Shown piece by piece: positions 44,552 through 52,287 of a stretch of DNA of 64,000 nt. Below the pieces are notes generated by a model. The model saw nothing but the letters and a program-made list of their open reading frames with translations. It made no database searches and was not told the origin of the DNA. The first letter of the stretch is position 1. Every line of letters begins with the position of its first letter. Source of the DNA: Halorubellus sp. JP-L1 (GTDB taxonomy: Archaea > Halobacteriota > Halobacteria > Halobacteriales > Natrialbaceae); NCBI RefSeq assembly GCF_011440375.1, contig NZ_JAAOIR010000005.1, positions 186,001-250,000 on the forward strand, given 5' to 3'. Both the position numbers and the translations under genes were made by a program.

Positions 44552-46564
44552 TCAGCTCCGTCGTTGCTCTTTCTTCTGTTCGGCGCGGTGCTCGCTGATG
44601 AGCTGGTCGAGCTGTTCGGCCTTCTGCTCCTTCCGCCGCGCTGCGGCGCGGTCGTGCCAGTCGTCGACGACCGCGTCGACGTCGCTCTCGCGGGCGACCG
44701 CGAGCTCGTCGACCTCCTGCATCGCGACGTCGTCGGCGGGCCCGACCGGGATCTCGTGCTCGAACAGGACCGCGTCCGCCGCGTCCGACAGGCCGCCGTC
44801 GCCGACGAGGACCACGCGTGGCTCGAACGCGGCGAGCTTCTCCGCGGTCGACCGCCCCGCCCCCGCGGCGTCGCGGAGGAAGACCACGTCGTCGCTCGCC
44901 AGCCCGTACGCGTCGTGCGCGTCGTCGATCGCGGCCCGCGTGAACTCGTCGACGGGCTTCACCGGCACCAGGCCCTGCTTCGTCTCCTCGACGTCCGCGA
45001 AGTTCGAGTGATCGAGCTTCCAGAGCTCCTTCAGGCGGTCGAGCTTCCCCTCGAGTTCGTCGATGCGGTCCTCGCGGTCGTCGACCTCGCGCTCGAGCGC
45101 GTCGTTCCGTCGCTTCAACCGCGATACCGTCCGGCGCTCGCGGGCGTCCCGGCGTTCCTCGCGACGCGACTCCTCGAGTTCGCCCTCGAGTTCCGCGATG
45201 CGGTCGTCCTTCTCCGCGACGGTCTCCTCCAGGTCGTCGACGTGCTCCTGGAGGCGGTCGACCTGCCGTTCGAGGGTCTTGATGCGCTTTTCCTCCGCGG
45301 ACAGCTCGCGCTCGACGTGCTCGGTGTCGTCGTCGCCGTCGCCGCCGTCCTCGTCCGCGGTCAGGTCCTCGACGACCGCCTCGACGGACTCGTCGCCCGC
45401 GACGACCCGAGCGGTCACCTCGCCGCTGTCGTACCGCGGTGGCGTCTTCCGCGCGACGCGCTCGAACTGGTCCTCGTGGTCGTCGAACGCGAACAACGCG
45501 GCGGCGAGCGCGTCCCGCTCGTGGTCGTTCTCGTACCCCTCCGAACGCGTCCTGTGCTGCTTCTCGTCGACCGGGAGGTCCGAGTCCGGGATCCATCCGG
45601 CGGCGTCGAAGCTCCGCCGGATCTTCTCGACCGTGTTCGGCATCGGCGTCACGTCCGCCGCCACCACGATCGGACGACCGCGTTCGACGATCCACTCGAT
45701 GACCGCCGCCGTGTCCGCCGTCCTGGTCGAGAGCACGTCCAGCACGGTGCCGTCGAGGCCGACGATCGCGACCGCGGTGGTCGTGCCGGGGTCGACGCCG
45801 ACGACGACGTGGTCGCGGCGCTTCGCGAGCGGCTCGAACTCGATGCCGTCCCGGCGCTCGCGCTCGATCTCCACGCGCACGTCCCCCGACCGATGCCGGC
45901 TGACCGGGATGTCCTGCGGGCGGCCCTCGACGTGAAAGAGCGCCTGCGAGAACCCGCCGTACTTCTCCGTGACCTCGCGCTCGTACTCCAGGCCGGCGTC
46001 GTCGAGTTCGGATTCGACCTCGCGGGTGCGGGCCTTCACGCTCCCGTGGATGCGTCGCGTGTACCGGTCCTCGGACCAGCCGCCCTTCCCCGTCGACCGG
46101 CCGCGCGAGACCTTCACGGTGGTCTCGTCGGTGAACGCCGACACCTCCACGCCGACGTTCGCCGCCGCGAGCCGGGCCGCGGCCTCCGCCTCCTGCATCG
46201 GTTGCTTCCCGTACGGGACGCCGTGGCGCTTCGCGACTCTGGAGAGGGGCTCGGGCTGCTCCGCGCCAGTCACCTGCACGAGCTTCGTGCCCGCCGGAAG
46301 CTCGCCGAGGAAGTGCACGAGCGCGTCCTTGTCCGCGGCGAGCTCGTACATGTTGTCGGTCGCGACGATGCCGGGCTCCTCGCTCGCGATGCGTCGCCGG
46401 AGCTTGCGCAACGTCACGACGTCCCGCTCGACGTCGTAGCCCTCGCCGTCCTCGCTCGCCTCCAGGACGACGAGCGCGTACGACGGCGCGTCCCCGCGAA
46501 CGTCCCCGCTCTGGACGTCGACGCCGAACACGACGCTGTCGAGCGCGCTGGTTCTCGCACTCAC
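44552..46564 (-). CDS. DUF460 family RNase H-like protein with coiled coil
   Basis: Archaeal protein of 670 residues with a GTG start placed by a TATA box. The N-terminal part begins VVFGVDVQSGDV and resembles an RNase H fold; a second RNase H-like part starts VVGVDPGTTTAVAIVGLDG, with the later acidic residues in HERDALAAALFAF. A long coiled coil follows (KRIKTLERQVDRLQEHVDDL to LEGKLDRLKELWKL), and a C-terminal domain with PRVVLVGDGGLSDAADAVLF. The domain set matches DUF460, a family of unknown function thought to be nuclease-like. Cytoplasmic. Next to rnz on the same strand. Confidence 0.85.
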   Translation of the reverse strand: MSARTSALDSVVFGVDVQSGDVRGDAPSYALVVLEASEDGEGYDVERDVVTLRKLRRRIASEEPGIVATDNMYELAADKDALVHFLGELPAGTKLVQVTGAEQPEPLSRVAKRHGVPYGKQPMQEAEAAARLAAANVGVEVSAFTDETTVKVSRGRSTGKGGWSEDRYTRRIHGSVKARTREVESELDDAGLEYEREVTEKYGGFSQALFHVEGRPQDIPVSRHRSGDVRVEIERERRDGIEFEPLAKRRDHVVVGVDPGTTTAVAIVGLDGTVLDVLSTRTADTAAVIEWIVERGRPIVVAADVTPMPNTVEKIRRSFDAAGWIPDSDLPVDEKQHRTRSEGYENDHERDALAAALFAFDDHEDQFERVARKTPPRYDSGEVTARVVAGDESVEAVVEDLTADEDGGDGDDDTEHVERELSAEEKRIKTLERQVDRLQEHVDDLEETVAEKDDRIAELEGELEESRREERRDARERRTVSRLKRRNDALEREVDDREDRIDELEGKLDRLKELWKLDHSNFADVEETKQGLVPVKPVDEFTRAAIDDAHDAYGLASDDVVFLRDAAGAGRSTAEKLAAFEPRVVLVGDGGLSDAADAVLFEHEIPVGPADDVAMQEVDELAVARESDVDAVVDDWHDRAAARRKEQKAEQLDQLISEHRAEQKKEQRRS

Positions 46565-46587
46565 TGCTCGACGATTGGGGCGAGACG

Positions 46588-46597
46588 CAGATAAGTG
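46588..46597 (-). promoter_or_regulatory. TATA box of the DUF460 gene
   Basis: CACTTATCTG on the minus strand, 24-33 bases before the GTG at 46564. It fixes the GTG as a leaderless start. Confidence 0.6.
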
Positions 46598-46623
46598 CCG
46601 CGGGGCCAGCGGTTTCGCGCGAG

Positions 46624-47559
46624 TCAGCCGTCGCTGTCGGGGAACGGTACGTCGAACGTCTCGCCGTCGCTCGGCACCCACGAGTGGCCCTCGAACGCCT
46701 CGGCGGCCTCGGCCTCGTGGCCGGAGACGTCGCCGGCGTACCGCGAGGAGATGTGGACGAGCGCGAGGCGCTTCGCGTTCGCCTGGCGGGCGATGCTCCC
46801 GGCTTGCGCGGCCGTGGAGTGCGCGGTCGCCTCCGCTCGATCCTCGCGCTCGCTCGTGAACGTCGCGTCGTGCACGAGCAGGTCCGCGTCCGCGGCGACG
46901 TCGACCGTGCTCCCGACCGGCGTCGTGTCGCCCGTGTACACGACCTTGCGGCCGGGGCGGGGCTCGCCGACGACCTCCTCGGGGTCGACGACGGTGCCGT
47001 CGTCGAGTTCCACGGGCTCGCCGCGGTGTAGTTGGGCGTACTTCGGGCCCGGTTCGATCCCGAGTTCGTGCTCGGCCTTCTCGCGGTCGAACCGGCCCTT
47101 CCGGTCGTCCTCGACGACGGCATAGCCGACCGCGTTCGTGCGGTGGTTCACGTCGAACGCCCGGACCTCGTACTCGTCGCCGTCGAGCGCGACGTCGCCC
47201 GCGCGAACCTCGTTCACGCGAACCGGGAACCCCGGGTCGTCGCCGGTCGCCGACAGGAGGCGCTTGGCCGTCCGGCGCTCGCCGGCGGGGACGTGCACGG
47301 CGAGCGGCCGGTCGCGCTCGTTGAAGTCCATCGTCTGCGTCAGCCCCGGAATCCCGAGGACGTGATCGCCGTGGACGTGCGTGACGAACAGGTGGTCGAC
47401 GCCGAACCCCGTCCCGTACCGCATCATCTGGCGCTGCGTGCCCTCGCCGCAGTCGAACAGGAGGTCGTCGCCCTCGCGGGACACGAACAGCGCGGCCGGA
47501 TTCCGCTCCGTGGTCGGGATGGCGCCACTCGTCCCGAGGAACGTCACGCGTAACGACAT
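46624..47559 (-). CDS. rnz: Ribonuclease Z
   Basis: tRNA 3'-end processing endonuclease of the metallo-beta-lactamase fold, 311 residues. The zinc-binding motif is HVHGDHVLG, with FDCGEGTQRQMMRYG before it (product-binding loop), NHRTNAVGYAV, VYTGDTTPVGST and the final HISSRY as later ligands. MSLRVTFLGTSGAIPTTERN is the usual family start; a Met four codons earlier (47571) lies about 25 bases after a GATACGG stretch and may be the true leaderless start. Acts on pre-tRNA with a free 3' trailer. Confidence 0.93.
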   Translation of the reverse strand: MSLRVTFLGTSGAIPTTERNPAALFVSREGDDLLFDCGEGTQRQMMRYGTGFGVDHLFVTHVHGDHVLGIPGLTQTMDFNERDRPLAVHVPAGERRTAKRLLSATGDDPGFPVRVNEVRAGDVALDGDEYEVRAFDVNHRTNAVGYAVVEDDRKGRFDREKAEHELGIEPGPKYAQLHRGEPVELDDGTVVDPEEVVGEPRPGRKVVYTGDTTPVGSTVDVAADADLLVHDATFTSEREDRAEATAHSTAAQAGSIARQANAKRLALVHISSRYAGDVSGHEAEAAEAFEGHSWVPSDGETFDVPFPDSDG

Positions 47560-47723
47560 GCTCGCCTGCATCTCGGGCGGCCACGGGGAAACCCGTATCG
47601 AAACGGAGTCGCCGCAGCCGAACCCGCGGCCGCGACGTGCCCGGAGCGATCGCACGGCTGCGGACGGTTCGCGTCCGTTCAAACCGTTTACGACCGAGTG
47701 AACGGGAGCGAACGAACTGGTCA

Positions 47724-47732
47724 GGTTATGAC
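47724..47732 (+). promoter_or_regulatory. TATA-like box of the DUF4382 lipoprotein gene
   Basis: GGTTATGAC, 27-35 bases upstream of the ATG at 47759. Confidence 0.45.
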
Positions 47733-47758
47733 CACGTAGTGACTACCTACGGTCGACG

Positions 47759-49099
47759 ATGACAACGAAGAACGCTCTCGGCGCGATCGCTATGGCAGCC
47801 CTCCTCGTGCTGGCGGGCTGTTCGAGCGCCGTCCCCGGTTCGACGACGAACGCACAGGCAACGACCGACGGTGCCGTCGACGACGGCCAGTCGATGGACT
47901 CGACGAACGCGGCGGCCCTCACGTTCTACGTGAGCGACCGCCCGGGCGCCATCGACGACTTCGAGCACCTGAACGTCACCATCACGAAGATCGGCCTGCA
48001 CGAGGCCGACGGCGGTGAGGACGGCGACGACGCGAACGAGACCGACACCGACGACGAGGCGTCCGAGACCGACTCCGCGAACGATACCGCGGACGCGTCG
48101 ATGGACGCCGCCGACGTCGACACGACGACCGTCGACGACCCCAACGAGACCACCGTCGAGATGACGACGACCGAGGAGACGGAGACCGAGGCGGACGACT
48201 CTGAGGACACCGAAACCGAATCTGAGGAAGACGAGTCCGAGGACACCGAAACCGAGGAGGACGACTCCGAGGACACCGAATCTGAGGAAGACGACTCCGA
48301 CGAGGACGAGTCCGGCGAGTCGAAGGCCGGATGGGTGACCAAGGACGTCGACAACCGAACGGTCGACTTGACGAACCTCAAGGGCGCGAACGCGACCGCG
48401 ATCGGGAACCTGTCGGTGCCCGCTGGCGAGTACGACAAGGTGTTCGTGTACGTCAGCGACATCAACGCGACGCTGACGAACGGCGAGTCCGTGAACGTGA
48501 AGCTCCCGAGTTCGAAGCTCCAGATCAACAAGGAGTTCGAGCTGACCGCGAACTCCACGCCGGACTTCGTGTTCGACATCAACGTCCACAAGGCGGGGAA
48601 CTCCGGGAAGTACATCCTCCGCCCGATCGTGAGCGAGTCCGGGACGGGCGACCAGGTCGAGATCCGCGAGGTCGACGAGAACGGCAAGCCCGTGGACGCC
48701 GGTGCGAACGGCAAGGCCAAGGGCAAGCAGGGTGGTGACGACGACGGCGAGGAGACCGACGGCGACGACGCGGACGAGACCGAGGACGGCGAGTCCGACG
48801 AGAGCGCGCTCGAGGCGAGCCTCGACGGACAGGTCCGCGCCGGCGAGACGGTCACGCTGTCCGTGACGGATGCGAACGGCTCGGTCGCGAACGCGACGGT
48901 CGAGGTGAACGGCGAGACAGCCGGTGAGACCGCCGCCGACGGCACGCTCGCGTTCGAGGTCCCCGACACCGAGGAGCTCGAGGTCGAGGTGACGAAAGAC
49001 GACGCCGAGGTCGAACTGGAACGCGACGTGAAGGGCGGCAACGGCAACGGGAACGGCAACGACCAGCAACTCAGCGGCTACGCGCTCGCAGCCGCCTGA
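47759..49099 (+). CDS. DUF4382 lipoprotein with acidic insertion
   Basis: Secreted lipoprotein of 446 residues. The signal ends with the lipobox LAGC at 18-21 after AIAMAALLVLAG. The DUF4382 domain is split: LTFYVSDRPGAIDDFEHLNV and TITKIGLHE come first, then about 105 residues of Asp/Glu/Ser/Thr repeats (SEDTETESEEDES type), and the domain resumes with TVDLTNLKGANATAIGNLSV, PAGEYDKVFVYVSDINATLT and FVFDINVHKAGNSGKYILRP. A small Ig-like segment (VRAGETVTLSVTDANGSVAN) is at the end. Probably on the outer surface; DUF4382 has no known function. The insertion appears to be expanded from short repeated units. Confidence 0.85.
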   Translation: MTTKNALGAIAMAALLVLAGCSSAVPGSTTNAQATTDGAVDDGQSMDSTNAAALTFYVSDRPGAIDDFEHLNVTITKIGLHEADGGEDGDDANETDTDDEASETDSANDTADASMDAADVDTTTVDDPNETTVEMTTTEETETEADDSEDTETESEEDESEDTETEEDDSEDTESEEDDSDEDESGESKAGWVTKDVDNRTVDLTNLKGANATAIGNLSVPAGEYDKVFVYVSDINATLTNGESVNVKLPSSKLQINKEFELTANSTPDFVFDINVHKAGNSGKYILRPIVSESGTGDQVEIREVDENGKPVDAGANGKAKGKQGGDDDGEETDGDDADETEDGESDESALEASLDGQVRAGETVTLSVTDANGSVANATVEVNGETAGETAADGTLAFEVPDTEELEVEVTKDDAEVELERDVKGGNGNGNGNDQQLSGYALAAA

Positions 49100-49190
49100 C
49101 GCACCCGAGCACGCCCACGGTCCCCTTCCAGGCGACTTCTCTCTATTTCCACCCGCCAGCGACGGCCACCGCCACCACCAACACCTGGCC

Positions 49191-49345
49191 GCGCGAAGCG
49201 AGCGCAGTTCCGCGCTCGCTTCGCGCAGGGGAAGGGCAGGGCGCGGTGCGGTCGCCGTGGCGGAGTGGTCGCGGTTGCGGTGCGGTCGCCGTGGCGGAGT
49301 GGTCGCCGTGGCGGAGTGGTTGCGGTCGCGGTGCGGCGGCAGTGC
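49191..49345. repeat. Perfect 15-bp-arm hairpin with GC-rich tandem repeats
   Basis: Arms GCGCGAAGCGAGCGC (49191-49205) and GCGCTCGCTTCGCGC (49212-49226), six-base loop, followed by AGGGGAAGGGCAGGGCGCGG and several copies of GGTCGCCGTGGCGGAGT-like units to about 49345. A similar arrangement is found at 55504-55690. Fills much of the 433-base gap before hisG. Confidence 0.85.
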
Positions 49346-49384
49346 TTTGGCGGTAGCGGTCGCGGCCGTCGTCCAGTACACTCA

Positions 49385-49419
49385 CCGAGCGCGAACGGAG
49401 TGAGCGCTCGGCCTTTTTT
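49385..49419 (+). terminator. Intrinsic-type terminator with second T run
   Basis: CCGAGCGC (49385-49392) pairs with GCGCTCGG (49404-49411) across an 11-base loop and is followed by CC and six T (49414-49419); another six-T run is at 49427-49432. This would end plus-strand transcripts arriving from the DUF4382 gene, so the hairpin block at 49191-49345 may lie in its 3' UTR. Confidence 0.6.
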
Positions 49420-49441
49420 CAGCAACGTTTTTTCAAGGAGC

Positions 49442-49475
49442 GGTCGCCGAAGCGGCCGAAGGCCGCGAGGCGACC
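49442..49475. repeat. Nested hairpin before hisG
   Basis: Outer arms GGTCGCC/GGCGACC (49442-49448, 49469-49475) with inner arms GCGGCC/GGCCGC (49452-49457, 49461-49466), flanked by T6 and A6 runs, 26 bases upstream of the hisG TATA box. Confidence 0.7.
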
Positions 49476-49500
49476 CGACGCAGAAAAAAGATTGTGCGAA

Positions 49501-49510
49501 AGCATAAACC
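49501..49510 (+). promoter_or_regulatory. TATA box of hisG
   Basis: AGCATAAACC, 23-32 bases before the ATG at 49533. Confidence 0.6.
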
Positions 49511-49532
49511 GCGCGCCGCTGCTACGCGAGGT

Positions 49533-50381
49533 ATGCGCATTGCGGTTCCTAACAAGGGTCGGATTCACGACCCGTCGATCTCGCTGTTGGAGCGTGCGGG
49601 CCTGCCGGTCGTGGACGGCGCGGACCGGAAGCTCTACGCGGACACGGTCGATCCGGACGTGTCCGTGCTGTTCGCGCGAGCGGCAGACATCCCCGAGTAC
49701 GTCGCCGACGGCGCCGCCGACCTCGGCATTACGGGCCTGGACCAGGCCGAGGAAGCCGGGCACGAGAACGTCGAGGCGCTCCTGGACCTCGAGTTCGGCG
49801 AGTGCCGGCTCGTGCTCGCGGCGCCCGAGGACGGCGACGTGGAGACCCCCTACGACCTCGAGGGGAAGACGGTCGCGACGGAGTTCCCGCGACTCACTCG
49901 CGAGTACTTCGCCGAGCGCTCGATCGAGGCGGAAGTCGTCGAGGTGACGGGCGCGACCGAACTCACGCCGCACGTCGACATGGCCGACGCGATCGTCGAC
50001 ATCACGAGCACGGGTACCACGCTCCAGGTGAATCGGCTCGCGATCATCGACGAAGTCCTCCAGTCGAGCGTGCAGTTGTTCGCGCGAAGCGACGTCGTCG
50101 ACGACGAGAAGACCGCGCAGGTCCGGACCGCGCTCGCGAGCGTGCTCGCCGCCGAGGACAAGCGCTACCTCATGATGAACGCCGACGAGGACGACCTCGA
50201 CGAGATCCGGGACGTCATCCCCGGGATGGGCGGGCCGACGGTGATGGACGTCGCGGGCGACGACAAGGTCGCCGTGCACGTCGTCGTGGACGACGCGGAC
50301 GTCTTCGAGACGATCAATCGCGTGAAGGACGCGGGCGCGAGCGACATCCTCGTCACGGAGATCGAACGCCTCGTCGAGTGA
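49533..50381 (+). CDS. hisG: ATP phosphoribosyltransferase (long form)
   Basis: First enzyme of histidine biosynthesis, joining ATP and PRPP; 282 residues. [20 protein letters not shown] starts the catalytic domain; [15 protein letters not shown] and [18 protein letters not shown] (PRPP-binding loop) are the family motifs. The C-terminal 75 residues ([20 protein letters not shown] onward) are the regulatory HisG_C domain that senses histidine, which marks the long homohexameric form needing no HisZ. The other his genes are not in the window, as is common in haloarchaea, where they are scattered. The ATG is set by the TATA box. Confidence 0.96.
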   Translation: MRIAVPNKGRIHDPSISLLERAGLPVVDGADRKLYADTVDPDVSVLFARAADIPEYVADGAADLGITGLDQAEEAGHENVEALLDLEFGECRLVLAAPEDGDVETPYDLEGKTVATEFPRLTREYFAERSIEAEVVEVTGATELTPHVDMADAIVDITSTGTTLQVNRLAIIDEVLQSSVQLFARSDVVDDEKTAQVRTALASVLAAEDKRYLMMNADEDDLDEIRDVIPGMGGPTVMDVAGDDKVAVHVVVDDADVFETINRVKDAGASDILVTEIERLVE

Positions 50382-50391
50382 CGGCTGCGCG

Positions 50392-50463
50392 GGTGCGGGT
50401 TCGAGCGCTGGTGCGGGTTCGAGTGCGGGTGCGGGTTCGAGCGCGGGTGCGGGTTCGAGTGCG
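50392..50463. repeat. 18-bp tandem repeat x4 (two 36-bp dimers)
   Basis: Units at 50392, 50410, 50428 and 50446 read GGTGCGGGTTCGAG(C/T)GC(T/G). Copies 1 and 3 have C and copies 2 and 4 have T, so the array is two 36-bp dimers. It begins 10 bases after the hisG stop and ends before a convergent gene. Confidence 0.85.
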
Positions 50464-50477
50464 GGCGCGGTCGCCGG

Positions 50478-50822
50478 TCAGAGGTCCTTGAGGCGGCCGG
50501 CGGTGACGAGCTGGACGACGCCGAGGAGGCAGAGGACGCCGCCGACCCCGACGAGGTCGAAGTCGGCGAGGTCGGCGACGCCGACGCCGACGGCGGCGAC
50601 GCCTGGCGCGAACCAGACCGCGCGAATCACGGGTTCGCTGGAGATGATGGCGGCGACGGCGAGCGCGAGCGACGCGCCGACGAGGCCCGCGTACAGCGAC
50701 GGCGTGACGGCGACGTCGACGAGCGACAGTGCGACGACGACGAGACCGCCGACGAGCAGGAAGCTCCCGCCGCGCGCGAACTTCGCGCGGTCCTCGGCGT
50801 CCATGACGTCAGATGTACTCAT
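50478..50822 (-). CDS. Four-segment membrane protein
   Basis: Protein of 114 residues with hydrophobic segments near 19-36 (GSFLLVGGLVVVALSLV), 43-60 (LYAGLVGASLALAVAAII), 67-84 (VIRAVWFAPGVAAVGVGV) and 90-106 (LVGVGGVLCLLGVVQLV). It starts MSTSDVMDAEDRAKFARGGS; Met-7 is an alternative start. No family recognised; convergent with hisG and followed on the same strand by another membrane protein upstream, so the two may be functionally linked. Confidence 0.65.
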   Translation of the reverse strand: MSTSDVMDAEDRAKFARGGSFLLVGGLVVVALSLVDVAVTPSLYAGLVGASLALAVAAIISSEPVIRAVWFAPGVAAVGVGVADLADFDLVGVGGVLCLLGVVQLVTAGRLKDL

Positions 50823-50897
50823 GCCCGCTCCTACGGCGGCGGCCCTTTTAATCCACGGGCAGTCGATTGGCGCGACCGGCGAGCGGCGAGCGAGCGC

Positions 50898-51272
50898 TCA
50901 CGTGGGCGCGGTCGAGAGGAGCGCGACGAGGTTGAAGACGGTGATGCCGGCGATGACGGCGACCGTGTAGTGGACGACGGCGACGAGCGTCGTGGACTTC
51001 CAGGAGAGGCGGTAGACCGCGGAGATGGCGAACGCGTCGAGCGCGAGCGTGGACGCGATGACGACCGCCGGTCCGTACCGCTGGAGGAGGATCGCGGCGA
51101 CGGCGAGCACGGGGCCGACGACGAGCGCGCGCTTGAGTGGGACGTCGCCGAGGACGTACCTGGCGGCGACGTGGAGCGTGATCGCGTAGAACGCGGCCGC
51201 GACGAGGAACGTCCCGAGGTACGCGATTGGGCCGCCGGCGGCCGGGTCGAGCTGTGCGGGCGAGAGCACCAT
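50898..51272 (-). CDS. Four-segment membrane protein (DUF7473-like)
   Basis: Protein of 124 residues, MVLSPAQLDPAAGGPIAYLG, with hydrophobic segments AYLGTFLVAAAFYAITL, ALVVGPVLAVAAILL, AVVIASTLALDAFAI and TTLVAVVHYTVAVIAGITVF. VPLKRALVVGPVLAVAAILL and AVYRLSWKSTTLVAVVHYTV are patterns of a haloarchaeal family I recall as DUF7473. Function unknown. It lies between the other membrane protein and tbp on the same strand with gaps of 75 and 57 bases. Confidence 0.65.
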   Translation of the reverse strand: MVLSPAQLDPAAGGPIAYLGTFLVAAAFYAITLHVAARYVLGDVPLKRALVVGPVLAVAAILLQRYGPAVVIASTLALDAFAISAVYRLSWKSTTLVAVVHYTVAVIAGITVFNLVALLSTAPT

Positions 51273-51329
51273 TGCGTTGAGAGAAGTATCGTGGGGGTTT
51301 GAGTGCCGTCCTTCGCGACGCCGGCGGCG

Positions 51330-51899
51330 TCAGGATTCGAGGAGGCCGAGGTCCTCGAGCCGGGAGACGATCTTGTCGACGGCGTGCCGGGCGTCGTCGG
51401 GCTTCTTCCCGCCGGTGATGACGAGCTTCCCGCTGCCGAACAGGAGCGCGACGACCTCGGGGTCGTCGAGGCGGTAGACGAGGCCGGGGAACTGCTCGGG
51501 TTCGTACTCGATGTTCTCGAGGCCGAGCCCGATCGCGATCGCGTTCAGGTTGAGGTTCCGGCCGAGGTCCGCGCTCGTGACGATGTTCTGCACGACGATC
51601 TCGGGGTCCTCCTCGACCTCGATCTTGAGGTCCCGTAGTTTGTCGAAGACGATGCGGAGGCTCTCGTGGACGTCGTCGGTGCTCTTGGCGCCCGTGCAGA
51701 CGATCTTCCCGCTGCGGAAGATGAGTGCCGCGGACTTGGGGTCCTGCGTGCGGTAGACGAGGCCGGGGAACTGTTCGGGGTCGTAGTCGGCGCCTTCGAG
51801 GTCCATGGCGACGGACTGGAGGTCGAGCTCCTGGCCGATGCCGGTCGAGGCAACGACGTTCTCGATGTTGATGGTGTCCTTGGGGTCGTCGTCGGTCAT
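51330..51899 (-). CDS. tbp: TATA-binding protein
   Basis: General transcription factor of 189 residues that binds promoters with TFB to recruit RNA polymerase. It consists of two direct repeats: INIENVVASTGIGQELDLQS...EQFPGLVYR and VVQNIVTSADLGRNLNLNAI...EQFPGLVYR, with the FRSGKIVCTGAKS/FGSGKLVITGGKK pair of DNA-contacting strands. The C-terminal acidic tail is short. Haloarchaea often have several TBPs; this looks like a canonical one. The TATA box upstream is near-perfect. It is divergent from trmG10 with a repeat array between. Confidence 0.97.
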   Translation of the reverse strand: MTDDDPKDTINIENVVASTGIGQELDLQSVAMDLEGADYDPEQFPGLVYRTQDPKSAALIFRSGKIVCTGAKSTDDVHESLRIVFDKLRDLKIEVEEDPEIVVQNIVTSADLGRNLNLNAIAIGLGLENIEYEPEQFPGLVYRLDDPEVVALLFGSGKLVITGGKKPDDARHAVDKIVSRLEDLGLLES

Positions 51900-51926
51900 C
51901 GTTCGCTCTTAAAGTCGTATTTAAGG

Positions 51927-51936
51927 CTTATAAAGG
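51927..51936 (-). promoter_or_regulatory. TATA box of tbp
   Basis: CCTTTATAAG on the minus strand, 28-37 bases upstream of the ATG at 51899. Confidence 0.7.
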
Positions 51937-52033
51937 TTGGTGCCGCGGCGAACGTGCGACGACGGATTGACGCGGCGGTTTCGCGCGAAATCGCGGGTAT
52001 GAATGGGGTGTTAAGGGGGTACTTGAGGCATTG

Positions 52034-52246
52034 GTCGCGCCGCAGGCGCGACCGAACACGGTCGATGGAGCAGTTTCCTCGCGGTGGTGCGGGAAGGGTC
52101 GCGCCGCAGGCGCGACCGAACACGGTCGAGGCCGACAGCTGTTGAGCGGCGGAGTCGCGCCGCAGGCGCGACCGAACACGGTCGACTTCGACGATTGCTG
52201 AGCGGTGACGGCGGGCTCGCGCCGCAGGCGCGACCGCGTACGGCCG
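52034..52246. repeat. Array of four double-hairpin repeats
   Basis: Each unit has GTCGCGCC-GCA-GGCGCGAC followed by CGAACACGGTCGA; hairpin A positions are 52034-52052, 52098-52116, 52154-52172 and (seven-base arms) 52217-52233. A second hairpin, CGACCG-AACA-CGGTCG, begins inside the right arm of the first (52049-52064, 52113-52128, 52169-52184; degenerate in the fourth). Units start 64, 56 and about 62 bases apart. The array lies between the divergent tbp and trmG10 genes. Confidence 0.9.
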
Positions 52247-52287
52247 TTGTCGAACGGCTTTTGGGTGGTGGTGGGGTACGAGTGGGC

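Noticed and set aside
44388-47123. 911-residue minus-strand open frame
   Set aside because: Runs through rnz and the DUF460 gene in another frame; Arg-rich composition, no motif.
47747-49381. 544-residue minus-strand open frame
   Set aside because: Antisense to the DUF4382 gene and GC-repeat block; composition is that of repeats.
50390-50470. tRNA T-arm (GGTTCGA) matches
   Set aside because: These are part of the 18-bp tandem repeat; no acceptor stem or anticodon arm can be formed. No tRNA was recognised anywhere in the window.
52034-52246. CRISPR array (32-base repeats separated by 24-32 bases)
   Set aside because: The intervening sequences resemble each other (each holds a variant of GAGCGGTGACGGCGG), the repeats are hairpin-rich extragenic type, and no cas gene is present.
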